In this document: one piece after another, positions 22,633 through 34,309 of the stretch
How positions within the stretch are numbered: position 1 is the stretch's first letter
How the letters are laid out: each line of letters opens with the position of its first letter
NCBI RefSeq assembly: GCF_026745355.1
Contig: NC_079209.1
Coordinates: forward strand, 44,315,823 to 44,379,822
Length of the DNA stretch: 64,000 bases
Direction: 5' to 3'
Origin: Beta vulgaris subsp. vulgaris
Lineage: Eukaryota > Streptophyta > Magnoliopsida > Caryophyllales > Amaranthaceae
Notes under the pieces: generated by a model
What the model saw: only the letters and a program-made list of their open reading frames with translations
What the model was told of the DNA's origin: nothing
Databases searched by the model: none
Translations under genes and position numbers: made by a program

Positions 22633-22845
22633 TGAATTACAAGCTTCCTCACAAACACTCAACAACTCTGAACTCACTAATGCCACCTCAACTTCTTCTA
22701 AGTTATTTGTAACAAAATTAGTTAATCAGCTTGAGTTTGTATTGTGTTGAGATGTAATAAAGATCTTTTTATCATTGCTTGTAATGATTGGAGTACTATA
22801 TAAGTACTCATGATGTAATCACAGTAGATAGTTGAAACTTCTTTA
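22633..22845 (+). repeat. 3' LTR of the Copia element, internally deleted
   Basis: It aligns to the 5' LTR from TGAATTACAAGC to GTTGAAACTTCTTTA, but lacks about 80 bp of the CT-rich block that precedes the end of the 5' copy. Divergence across the shared part points to an old insertion. Confidence 0.8.
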
Positions 22846-22964
22846 ATTTCCATACACATAAATTACCAGTCCATATTCTCTCCTACCAAAGAAACAATGA
22901 AAAGCAAAAAGGAAAAGAAAACTCCAAATTCAGAAGGTCCACTAGCTTAAGACTCTAGAACCCA

Positions 22965-25900
22965 TTAATCACTTGAAGCACCATCATCATCTAGATTTTC
23001 ACGCTCTGCCACCAACTTTTCTATGAGCCTCTTGCTCTCCCCGTCAAGAACAGATCTTCTAGATGAATCACCGCCAGTCAGACCATCGTTAAGCACGGGA
23101 TCTGAATGACAGAGAACTAGTGCAACACCTGGAGTTCAAAAGAGAAAGCAGTCCAGGACAATTATAACAATATTCTTTGTATATCAAAGAGAAGTTGGTC
23201 TGACTCACTAACATAATGCCATAAAAGCAAAACATCTAAAAAAAAATTAAGAAGAAGAAACACAGATCATACCTTCAGGTGTGCATGGTTTTCCAAAACT
23301 CTGCAATCCCGCATAATTTGCTTTGACAGCACCATTATTGTAAACCAACAGAGTAGGTAGATTACAATCAGGATAATTAGGGATACAATCTGTAGATATT
23401 ATTTTGACAAACTTTGTTCCGGGATATCTTCTCGATAGCTCTTCCAAGCATCCCATTAACATCTCACAAGCTGCAATTCTGCCAATATATTGAAATATTA
23501 ATTAAAACAACGCAAATCAAAAACAGACGTAATAGCAACAATTAGCTATTGATCCAAGATATACATAACACGCCAACAACCTGCTGGTAAATTCAGTGAC
23601 CCGCAATCAGAGAGAATCATTATAAACCATTAGCTATTGAACTACAATAACACAACATGCCACTGATATGCTTGTAAAAGAATGCTGTGATGCAGTATGG
23701 TCTGTAATTTCACTTCTGAAACAACACCAAAAGACCACCTCTTTACCCTAACGGCCCGTTTGGTAGTCCTTAATAAATGGTGGTAATGGGAATGAATTTT
23801 AAGTGTAATCTTACAAGGGAAGCACCCTTAAAACCTTCATGGGGAGACAATTTTAACCCCTATGTTTGTGTTTTTTCTCCATAGGGAAGTAATCTCACTC
23901 CTAAGCCTGTGGTTTATATTTCAAGGGGAAGCAATTTTCATTACCACTCATTACCACCTACAAGGTGGTATTGGATGAGAGTGAAAATTTAAGAAGAAAA
24001 CCAGACACTTTAAGATAAATTGGCATTATCGTGGGAATGAACAATGATATTCTTCACAAATTTACATACATATTCATTCCTATTACCACCATATATAACA
24101 AACTACCAAATGGGCCTAACTGCCTAAGTGTCACCACCAATCTGAAAATTCCAAAGGTGAGTCAACCAAACAACAGAAGATCCTACAAGAAAATTCTCAT
24201 TGAATACTTAGTACTCCTTCCGTATCTTTTTAATCTACAGACATTGTATGGGTGCACGGGTCACATGCTCCATTTTCATTTTAGTTTTTGACCATTGTTT
24301 ATAATTTTAGCAGAAAAAAGAAAGAGTCATGTAGTATCCTTTTAGACTTATTTCAATAAATATTTTTCAAACTTTTCATATTTTTGACTTAAAATAATTA
24401 AAGATATTAATGGTCAAAGTTATAGACCGGCAAACATGACCGCAAATATGTGTAGATAAAAAAGGAATAGTGGTATTCGCAGTAGACTAGTAGTACAATC
24501 CTTAGCACACAATACTTTAATTATATCAGTGACTTAGTAGCATACATGACCTGCAAATGGGCAAACATTCTTTGCCCGGACAAAAAGTGAATAATCAAAA
24601 ACAAACATAACAGTTTAATCTGTAGGTGATATTGCACATGTGGTCATACAGCACAACTTATCTCAAACCATTTGCCCTGTGCATTGCAGAGCCTCATTTT
24701 GTGTTTCAGAACTAATTCTATACTTTCAATCAAATTTTAAATATCTTTGATCCAATATAGAGAGAACATTAGAGTCCTAACAGAATAGGTTGACAATTAC
24801 TTGAAGAATGTTGTGGTTTGAAGCACAACTTTGCCTTGTTCATAGTGTTAAGTTTGAGAAAACTGTTCTACAAAAGCAGGTAACTTAGCCTTAAATGTAA
24901 GGGGACACTTAATTACCTAGAATAATAAAGGCAAGAAGAGGACAAGGAGCATCTGCAAGCTGTGAGGATGTTCTGACATTCATATGCCACCAGCCAAAAC
25001 TAGGTACTAGACAAACCAACAAAACTGCCTTGATCCTATGCTATTCCTAACAAACAACAATGTCAACTCTTTTAGCCTATGAAGAACTAAACTCTGTATA
25101 TAAACACATGTAAAAAGAAGCTAATAAGTTGGTAATTCTATATAAGACAACTTCCTTGCTTTGGCTGACTTTGAAGTGCAATCCTCACAAACTATGATAC
25201 AGCATGGACAAATACAAGTATAATCCAAACACCAACTAATAAAAAACCCCAACATAGGAGTAGTAGACAATGTGAACTATACTAATATGGGGGAACATCC
25301 TAGTTAGGGTTAAAACAGTAACAAATGAGATAAGAGAGGGTCAGGGTTTCCTCTTCCATGGTGATTCTCGAGATTGCATACGGGCTACGCTACTAATTTC
25401 TAGTGTTACCATGGGTCAATAGAAGAAATTTCAGACGTCTAACCCTCCAATGACACGGCATGTTCAAAGTTTATTAGCAAAGCAAGGATCTTTGAAGAAC
25501 ATTCAGTTGCCAAACGGAAATTGAGGTGCTGCTTCAACACCTTTATCCACCTCAGGATCAGTCTCTTCCGAGTCACAGGAACCAATAGCTATGCAAAAGG
25601 CTTTTGACCAAAATAGTGTTGCTATGAGGTAATCTGCTATGGTTCAGAAAGTTAATGAAGCGAGTTCGGGAGGAGATGGTGGTGTAGCCTCTAACACTGC
25701 CAGCAGAACAATTGAAACAAAGGGAGTAGATGTTGCACCAGCTTCAGCTACAATTGAGCCTCCCATTATAATAACTAAAGCAGCAAGGTGAACAAGGAGA
25801 AGATGTCATTGTAAACAACACCAATGTTGCTAAAAGCTGGGCGTTCATGATCTTCCCTTGCAGCTCAGAAGAAACTCACTTCTAAGGGTATGTCTCTTAA

Positions 25901-28900
25901 ACTTGTTGCTCCTAGTGTAAAACATGGAAAGGCTATTGCTCAACCAGATATATCTGAAGTGGGTAAACTATCTGAAATTTGGGAAAATGATATAGTTTAT
26001 TATGTAGTAGGCCAAACTCCATCTATTGGTGCTATTGTCAGGTTTATTAATTTGGAATGGAATCATGTTTGTAAACATAAAGTCTTCTCACACGAGGATT
26101 GGCTTTTCCTTGTAAACTTTGAATCTCTAGCACACAGGAATGAAATTTTCTATTCTGGGCCATATACCTTGAATTAGCAAACCAATGATTGTCAAAGCTT
26201 GGACAGCTAATTTCAATTTCCATGAAGATATTATGAGAGTGGTGCCATTTGGATAAGATTTCCTAATCTCCCTCTGAATGTTTGGGACCCATGAGCAGAA
26301 TAGGAAGCATGATTCAATTTCTTCTATTTGCTGATGAATGCACCACTAGGAACCGAGGATCTTATTTGCTAGACTGCTTATAGAGGTAGGTCTCACTAAA
26401 CCAGTGCACAAGGTGATGGCTATTGAAGATTCCAGTGGAGACATTCTTGAGCAAATGGTACACTATGAGTGGGTGTCTTTTTTTTGTATTCAATGCCAAA
26501 CTGCAGGGCATGACTGTGCAAAAAAGAAAGGCACCACCAATGTGAAAGCTGGTGTTCCTAGAGTCATTCAGAAATAGGTACCTAAAACTTTTTCTGTTGT
26601 GAGTGAGTTGTGACTAATGGGGAGGTTGTTCCTCTACCTAATATTGATACTGGTCTTGTTGAAGACACACAAAACAAACACTGATGTAGGACTTCTCAAA
26701 GGTGAAACAGAGAAGAAAATTCAGCAAACATGTACTGATTCACAGGGGACTCAAGTGGCTTCTGAAGTCGGAGTAGGTGACATTGAAGTATGTTCTATTG
26801 TGCCTTCTAAAGATAGAAAAGAGGAAGCAAGTTGAAGTGAGTGCTCCAGATTCATTGTTCACACAGTGGATAGTGAAGGGGCTAGCTCCTTCTACCTTTC
26901 TCCATCGTGATCATCATTGGAATGTGAGAGGGCTTGATAGCCCCTCAACAGTAGTACAAATTAAGAAGTATGAAGTATCTCAGTGGTAATAATGTGAACT
27001 TTGTGGCTCTTCTTGAAACCAAAGTGAGAGAACCTAATAAAGATAAGCTAAGAAAGATGATTGGGGCTCTGTGGAAGTGGGATGATAATTACAGTTCATA
27101 TCCTAGAGGCAGCATTTGGATTGCTTGGAATCCTTCCAGCATTTTTTTCCAAATTCAAGAGAAGACCAAACAAATGATTCATGCCAAATGTATTGACAAG
27201 AAGACAGTTGCTATGTTTATTACTGCAATTTATGGTCAACACCATAATAAAAACTGGGAAGTCTCTATCGATTGATCTTCTTAGAATCAATCAGACTATC
27301 CAGAGTAATTGGTGTGTGCTTGTAGATTTCAATGCAGTGCTTGATCAAGATGATGAGCTGCAAGCTAGGGCCATCACAACCTATGAAACTCAAGATTTTG
27401 CTGAATTATAGCACCTTAGTGCTTTCAGTGAATTTAGAAGCCAGGGTCATTTTTATTTTTGGAATTTCAAAAGCCATGGAGCAGCAAGGGTGCTTAGTAT
27501 AATTGATAGGTGTTTAGTTAATTCTCATTGATTGATTAATACACTGGAGTGGTGGTGAAGTATCTCAATCCTCGGCTCTCTGATCATTGTCCTCTCCTCT
27601 CTTATTGAGGTGTTATGCTCCTCAACATGAAGGTGGAAGACCATCCAAATTCTTCGATTATATGGCTGATCATGAAGATTTGATGCTATCAGTACTGCTG
27701 CTTGGAGAAACTTTTATCATACTCCTTGTATGGATCAAGTTTGGAGGAAGGTTACGGCTATTAAATATCAATTGAAGTGCACAAAAAGGATTTTGCTCAT
27801 CTAGAAGTTAGAATTGCTGAGATAAGAGAGGAGCTTGTTCTTATTCAGGATGCTCTCAATCAAAGTAGTGATGATGAGGCCCTTCATGTCCAAGAAGCTG
27901 AATGCATTACTTCTTTAAAGAAGTTCATGGTCATTGAGGAGAATGCTTATAAGCAAAAGTCTAATATTAATGGCTTAGGTTGGTTTTGACTGCAATAACC
28001 ACTTCATTTTCATAGATACTCTCTAAATAGCATTGTTGTTATCTACAGTGAGCAGGAGTTGACCTAAACATCTCACATTCAACAAAAATTGGTGAATTTT
28101 TACAAGAAACTCCTAGGTACTGCTGCTACCAGCATTTCTGGTGTTGATCTCACTATTGTAAGAGCTGGTGCTCAATTGGGTTCTACTGCAGTTCATGATC
28201 TTATACAGCCCATCACTAGAGAAGGAATTGACAATGCTCTTGCCCTGGGATAGATGGTTTTAATAGTCTATTCTTCAAAAAGGCTTGGCCTACTATGAAA
28301 CATCATATATACAAGGCTGCATGGGAATTCTTTGATAGCTGCTTACTTTCTATTGAGGTAAATTGTACTTTAGTTACTCTTGTACCTAAAATTGCTCCTC
28401 CCTTTTATGTGAAGGAGTTTAGACCTATAGCCTGTTGCATTGTGCTTTGCAAATTAATTGCTAAGATCTTAACCCATAGAATGCTGTGTCTGTGAGATTC
28501 TTGATTTAGCTCAAGCAGGGTTCATCCCAATACCCCCTACCCTCCCTTAATGATCAATTGTCTTCTATTTACTATAATGAGGAACTTGGATTCTCGAAAA
28601 AGGTATTCGGGTTATCGGACATGGGTCAGAAGCATTAGAAATAAGCCAGCTGCTATTCTAGCAACTGCACACTATATCTACAAAACCCAACAGTCAAATC
28701 AACCATCCTAAATGCTACTATAACCTTAGCCAAATTGCAAATACACTATATGATCATAACTATAGTTGCTTCCATGTCCTCCAAAGAGTACTGAAAATCT
28801 CACAGATATAATGACTAGAACAATTTTCAGAAAAAAAAAAAAAACTAACCCTTCTTTGTAAAGAATAACAACTACCCAAATTTCAGGGGAAGCTTGAGAA

Positions 28901-29323
28901 ACCTCTCGGATAAAATCCGACCCAGAAATGGAAATAATTGATCCAAATCTCGCAACTTTAGCAGCTTCCTTAATTTCTGTTAACCTCTTCTTCCTACAAT
29001 TAAAACAGATCCCACATCCCATTAATCACATAATTCAATCAAGAAAAACAAAATAAAAAACTGAGATTAAATTTAAGAAACCTGTATTCTTCAAGAAATC
29101 GATCATCATCAAAGTCATCCTCAAGATCTTGTAGCTCATCTAGGGTTTTGGAGTCAATCCAAGATTTATCTTTAGGCTTAGAATCCTCATCTTCTGCAGG
29201 AGTAAATGAAGGTGGTTTAAAAGCAGGAGGCTTTTCTGGGAGATTTCCGAGCTTGCGTTGGATGTCATCCCATTGTGTAGATTTTCCTTCAACGTCTTTG
29301 TACACAAAATGATAGTCCGCCAT
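22965..29323 (-). CDS. Phosducin-like thioredoxin-fold protein (PLP3/PDCL3 type), four exons
   Basis: Exons on the minus strand: 29323-29082, 28993-28850, 23478-23273, 23128-22965, all with GT/AG introns, giving 756 nt and 251 residues. Exon 1 starts MADYHFVYKDVEGKSTQWDD and holds the acidic linker ELQDLEDDFDDDRF. Exon 2 has GSIISISGSDFIREVSQA, exon 3 STDCIPNYPDCNLPTLLVYN, exon 4 VALVLCHSDPVLNDG and an acidic tail. This order is that of phosducin-like proteins with a thioredoxin-like domain lacking a CxxC redox site, known as cofactors of the CCT chaperonin for tubulin/actin folding. Exon 3 must use the more upstream of two AG acceptors; the nearer one would give a stop. Intron 2 (5371 bp) holds a LINE remnant and MITEs, yet the reading frame is complete. 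Function is assigned by family. Confidence 0.88.
23753..24116. mobile_element. MITE in intron 2 of the phosducin-like gene
   Basis: Inverted termini GGCCCGTTTGGTAGTCCTTA and (reverse complement of the right end) GGCCCATTTGGTAGTTTGTT continue inward as matching GGTGGTAAT sequence. TAAC flanks both ends, a possible TSD. No coding. Confidence 0.7.
24214..24473. mobile_element. Stowaway-like MITE in the same intron
   Basis: CTCCTTCCGTATCTTTTTAA at the left and, inverted, CACTATTCCTTTTTTATCTA at the right, both preceded by TA. Termini are somewhat decayed. Confidence 0.5.
25340..28560 (+). mobile_element. Broken LINE (L1-type) in intron 2 of the phosducin-like gene
   Basis: In order on the plus strand: a DUF4283-type ORF1 segment (25890-26175 and the frame after it), a zinc knuckle CIQCQTAGHDC (about 26490), the endonuclease start (WNVRGLDSP, then FVALLETKVREP and NWCVLVDFNAVLDQDD), and a reverse transcriptase start (FNSLFFKKAWP, LVPKIAPPFYVKEFRPIACC). 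Stops and frameshifts break every part. It ends early in RT, so the catalytic core and 3' tail are missing. It lies antisense to the host gene. The 5' limit is approximate. Confidence 0.8.
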
Positions 29324-29597
29324 TTTTTGTTAGGCACCTCGCTAAACTAGACATTTCTAGTCTCACCTTCCTCATTATACAGTATATACTTTGTGGTTTC
29401 TACTACAGATCTATGTTATGCTTTTGTGATTTTTTATGTTTTTATGATACCTTTAAAGTTTAAAGTATGCTTATTATCTGGTAAAAGAAAAAAGTATGCT
29501 TATTATTAATACCTCAAAGGAAGAAGTATTTATTTGTACAATATGTGTATGTGGTGAAAGTGATATGTGTGAATAGTGTAAATGACAAAATATTATA

Positions 29598-29856
29598 CTT
29601 CCACCGTTTCAAAATAGATGTTACATTGTTGACTTTTCCACTATTCATGAATGAGGTTTGACCATGCATTATTTACTATTAGGTAAAATCAAATGTTATA
29701 ATGTAATATGTTGTTGGATTTGTCTTAATGTATATTTTCAGAAAATCAAAATTTTATACTTTACTCTAATACATAATTAAAGATATTAGTAGTCAAAGTA
29801 GTGCATCGACAAGCGTTTTAGTCAACAATGTAGCATCTATTTTGAAACGAAGGAAG
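29598..29856. mobile_element. Stowaway MITE
   Basis: Ends CTTCCACCGTTTCAAAATAG and, inverted, CTTCCTTCGTTTCAAAATAG are almost identical over 25 bp and flanked by TA. It lies about 275 bp upstream of the phosducin-like gene start. Confidence 0.8.
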
Positions 29857-29917
29857 TACTTAAAATGATACAAATGAAGTGTTTTGTAATGCACAATCAC
29901 AATTCATCGTAGGTAAC

Positions 29918-30462
29918 TAGGTATGGCAATTGGATGGGGCGAGATACGCAGGATGATCTCTCCACACCTGCACCAGTATAAAATTCTTATCCCCGTTCTA
30001 TCACCCGTTATGAAGGGAAATTTCAGACCCATCCCTGCCCACTCGGTACATACTTAAATCCATTCTCATCCCACTACTCTCCATGGGTACCCGCGTCGTA
30101 CCAACTTTATCCCTACCCCCCACCCGCACACACGTCGTACCCGCATCATACCCACAGACTTATATTTTGCAAGAAAAAATTATTAATAATATAAATATAA
30201 ATAGGTTTTTAATAATAAATATGCAGGGCGGGTGGGCGAGAATGGAACTGGGTGGACGGGGATGGGGTGGGTAATATAACATAAAATCCACACCCGCTCC
30301 ACGCCTCCACCACTCATTGCGGGTATGATTTTAATATCCATCCCCGTCCCATCCCCACCAAACCTGGACCCATCCCTGTCAAACCTAGGCCCATCACCGC
30401 CTCAATTGGACGGGCGAAGATTGGGCAGGTCTCTTACTTGACATGCCCCACTGTCATCCCTA
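29918..30462. mobile_element. hAT-like non-autonomous element with GGGTA/TACCC-rich interior
   Basis: The left end TAGGTATGGCAATTGGATGG and inverted right end TAGGGATGACAGTGGGGC resemble the TAGGGATGGCAA ends common in plant hAT-type elements. The interior is rich in CCCATCCCC/GGGTGGG tracts that can pair. A clean 8-bp TSD is not visible. Short frames inside are not genes. Confidence 0.5.
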
Positions 30463-30759
30463 AGTCTTGTTGTCGTCAATTGTGCTATGTGCATCATTGT
30501 TCTCATATACTTCTTTTTTCATTTTAGTTTTTTATTTAAAAATAAGAAGAAATTCTCTAGGTTGTACTCGTACAGAGTCCCATTTAAAAACCTATTACAA
30601 GTCAAACACCTCCAAACTCCCTCCCCCTTAAATCGCAAGCAAATGCTTAGGGCAAGGTTTGAACCCTAGACTATGTAGAGAAGATGGAAAAGCTCACTAC
30701 TTAAGTTAAACCTCAATTCCTGCTTTTTTTAATTTAGTACATATATATTAACTTATAAA
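30463..30759. other. Intergenic, no gene seen
   Basis: A 60-codon frame at 30487-30669 has no recognisable content. Nothing else stands out. Confidence 0.4.
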
Positions 30760-30886
30760 TATTCCTACTATCATGTTAGGATTGTTTATTTATTTATTTA
30801 TTATGTAGTACTCAGCTTTGCTGATTGTGTACTTTGCGTGTATACGTTGATCATGGTTATGCCTTATTGATCATGTGATGACCCAT
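30760..30886 (+). repeat. LTR-like repeat, copy C fragment (left of solo LTR)
   Basis: It matches copies A and B over TTATTATGTAGTACTCAGC and GATCATGGTTATGCCTTATT. It is cut at GACCCAT by the solo LTR and resumes as TTGGTGAGCA on the other side. Confidence 0.6.
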
Positions 30887-32597
30887 TGTAACACCCATTA
30901 AATTTAAATAAGTATAATATCAAATAAATATAGTTTTCAAGAAAATCATTAATTCAAACTTGGAGGATATTACCGCCAATTCACTCTCTAAGAGTAATGA
31001 AAGGCTAACAACAAATTAAATTAACCCAACTATTTTAAAGTAAGAATACTATTACAACCAACGTTTAGATAAAACTAAAACAAATAATTCCAAGATAGGA
31101 TAACTAAATAAGGTCGTCTAGGTGAATTATCTAAACCTCCTCACACGAGATCCCGTAAAAATGATAATTTTAAAATAAATTTTGATTTTAGAAAAAAATT
31201 AAAGTGATCCAACAATTTCAATATTAATGTTTGGGTTTTCAACGTTTGTATTACTAACTCCAGACACAAGTCACATAATCATAACATTTAATCACACAAA
31301 TAAAAGCAACAATTTTAAATTAAGAGAGGGAAATGTGAACGCCAGTAGGCCGGGACTAATCCCTATTATCCGCCTACTTCAACAAGAGGTCGTCACCCCA
31401 ATATAACCATGGCCAATATCATAGAGTCCCTAGTGTGCACACCCCTTCTACTTGGATCACAACAAATAGAAAGAAGACAACAGTTTCGTATCGTATATAA
31501 TAATCAACCTATAGATAGTTATACCATCATATAGGGCAATCTGTTCAACACCCTTTCGGGCTTCATTACCCTCCTTAGTTTTATTAAAAGGTCATAATAA
31601 ATACAAGTTCTCAAGTTGATAACCATACAATTCCACAAATTCTTTTAACATAGAATATACTCTAGTCATATAGGTTCTCTGCAAGAATATTCACATACTA
31701 ATACTTTAGTAATCTTTGTTCCAAAGAAATCACATGATTATGACAGATTTAAACTATTACCAAAATTATAATAACATATTCTAGTTTCATAGTATTATGA
31801 GAATCATACTCTTATAATAGTAATTACTAACTCATAAATTCATAACATTAGTGTATAAATTATTTGTTACATACATAATCACACAATCACATAGATAACC
31901 GTTTTACAACGGGGAATAGAGTATGATGAACATCGAAATTACCTCGAGTAGCGCATATACGAATAATAAAGTCATCCCTATAAAGATCCTTCTACAAAAT
32001 CTCCGTCTACCCTTGAACAACCCTTTTTTTCTCTGATTTCGTTTGATAGAACATGGTGCTTCATAAATGGATTTCTCAACTACTGAAATTTTTAAGCGAA
32101 AATTGTGCTTGAAAGAGGTGTAGAAGTCCGATATTTATAGTTCTAGTAGAGGGAGAGAAGAACAATTCAAGAAAGGAGGATCTGATTGAAGCAAAGGGGA
32201 AAAGTTTAAATTTGATTGAGAAGATTTTAGGGGTGGTAATTGATTGAGCAATCAATTTGAAAGATTTGCTTATAATAAAACTGACGAAATTTTTGGAAAC
32301 AATCTCTCCGCAAGATGTTTGCTTCAAAACAGAATTTTTTATATGAATATTATTATTATTATTGAAATTTAGATTTCCAAAAAAAAAAAAAAAATCAAGT
32401 ATATATATATTATATATATATATATAATATATATATTATATATATATAATATTATATTATATATATATATATATATATAGTATACTAAGTAATAAATGAA
32501 ATATCAAAATTATTATCTAATATGGATAAAATCATGAATTTCATAATTTGGAGAAAATAATTATTTAGGAGTTTTTTCAAAATTTCGGAATATTACA
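30887..32597. mobile_element. Solo LTR inserted in repeat copy C
   Basis: The 1711-bp unit begins TGTAACACCC and ends ATATTACA (TG...CA), flanked by CCCAT (30882-30886) and CTCAT (32598-32602), a 5-bp TSD with one change. Copy B shows the uninterrupted site (GACCCATTTGGTGAG at about 36482). TGTAACACCC starts are common in plant Gypsy LTRs. An AT-rich tract lies at 32400-32480. An 83-codon minus-strand frame (32076-32327) is inside the LTR and not supported as a gene. Confidence 0.7.
32400..32480. repeat. (TA)n-rich tract inside the solo LTR
   Basis: Nearly pure TA/AT with TAATATTATATTA interruptions, capable of self-pairing. Confidence 0.85.
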
Positions 32598-32602
32598 CTC
32601 AT

Positions 32603-33393
32603 TTGGTGAGCATAGCGTTTAGAAATGTTCTTCGTCCCGACACTATATACTTTGACTTTCAGTTTCCTAAACCTCAGTCAAAGTAGGGGCTTTTATAGAC
32701 ACATAATCTTGTCTCCCCATTTAAGGATCCGATGATCAAACATACCGTGGTCTTAATTGGACCGACCCAAGGGTAAATCAGTCTAAAAAGCCATTCAAAA
32801 CCATTTCGAAAAGTGTTAAAATCCTGTTCTAAAGCCCAATTTTGTATTCATGATAATTAATTGTATTTTGAGCCTAATTCTTTGAAAAGCCCAATTAATT
32901 ATTTGACAATAATTAATTGATTTATGTTAGTAAATAAATATTTTCAAAAGATATTTTTTCTAGTTAAAATCAGATTCTATCCCGTAAAATCAGATTTCCG
33001 GAAATAAAGGATAAAAGAAATCCCTTACAACGCGTTTTTTTAAAAGATGGCAAAGACACGTCAGGAGTTAGGCCGGTGCGTCTAGCGCACCAACCTGCTT
33101 CTGACGCTAGTGGTGTCAGAAACATATCTTACCGCAAAGTCAACTTGATATTGACCTGACTTGAACCTGGTTCGACCTATGAGGGTCAGTCCTCATACCT
33201 GACCTTGGATTAAACTTGACCGGCAATCGTCAAGATCATATTCTGACCTGGCCACAATGACCTGTATTAAAACCAAAACCTGAATATAACCCAACCATAT
33301 ATTATACAAAATCCGACCAGACCAAGTAAATATCATGTTCAACCGAATTTGTTTATGATACCCGAATTCAACTATAATTTATGTCAACTACTA
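32603..33393. other. Intergenic or repeat relic
   Basis: The first 30 bases continue repeat copy C. The rest contains repeated TTGACCTGACTTGAACCTGG-like phrases (about 33145-33260) without a clear unit or coding frame. Confidence 0.35.
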
Positions 33394-33705
33394 CCTCTGT
33401 TTCCTAAAGATCTTCCTTGTTACTGTTACTACAGATACCAATGAGAATCAAGTTGTGTGGGGTGTGAGGTGGGTAAAGTAGGAGAGAGAAAGGAGTTAAG
33501 ATAAATAAAGAAATAAAAAGGGGTTAAAGTAGGAGAGAGAAAGGGAGTAAAATTGAATTAATAATGTAATGGTTGACCATATGATAGGGACATGAGAGGG
33601 TAAAAAGGGGAAAAAAAATTCCAAAAGGAATAAAGTAAATGAGGGAAGATATTTCGGAAACGCACTTAAACGGAAAGAGGGAATATCTTTAGGAAACAGA
33701 GGGAG
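33394..33705. mobile_element. Stowaway-like MITE
   Basis: CCTCTGTTTCCTAAAGATCT on the left and its inverted match AGATATTCCCTC...TTTAGGAAACAGAGGGAG on the right are flanked by TA. The right side holds a second, partial copy of the terminal motif (GGAAGATATTTCGGAAAC). A 118-codon minus-strand frame over it is an artefact. Confidence 0.65.
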
Positions 33706-34309
33706 TAGATAAAACAAGATATGCCTTATTTGTTCGAATTTTTCAAACCAACCTATTTGAACGACTAAACCCCACAAAATTATCAAAATCCAATTATTGC
33801 AAATAATTTTTACGAAAACTAAATCGAACAAAAATTGAGCTGAACTTGACATATTTTAATTCAAAAGCAAACTTAACTAAACCAAAATTATTTTGTAACC
33901 AAACTAATTTATCATTATCTAGATCAAATTGTACTTGAATTCACAAGTCAATTATTTTTACTTTGATTTTTTTATTAAACTTATAATTATAAGGTATAAT
34001 AACTTGAAAGATGCGAGTATTTTACTAAATTTAGAGTTAATTTAATATTATGATTAACAACTTATGACTTGACTGAGTGATTTTCTAACCAAATAACAAG
34101 TCTACAACTATACTATATCACTATTATATTATGAGATTGAAATATGGGAATGTTTTGCAAAAGTAAAAGGTAATATGAAATTACAATTAGTTAACTTTTC
34201 AAACAAAAAACCAACTACATTAAGAAATCCAAATTCCAACCACATTGACAAAACGAAAATCATAATTTTAAAAAAATTAACTAAAAAAATATAAATAAGC
34301 TACATTAAA

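Larger units (their letters stand above)
16574..22845 (+). mobile_element. Defective Ty1/Copia LTR retrotransposon with nested insertions
   Basis: Direct terminal repeats (16574-16866 and 22633-22845) enclose a primer-binding-site-like TGGTATCAGAGC right after the 5' LTR. Remnants follow in Copia order: gag, zinc knuckle, integrase, reverse transcriptase, RNase H. A polypurine GCAAGGGG lies just before the 3' LTR. All coding parts have stops, frameshifts or deletions, and a CACTA element splits gag. No matching TSD could be found around the LTRs. The 3' LTR lies about 120 bp past the stop codon of the phosducin-like gene on the opposite strand. Confidence 0.85.
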
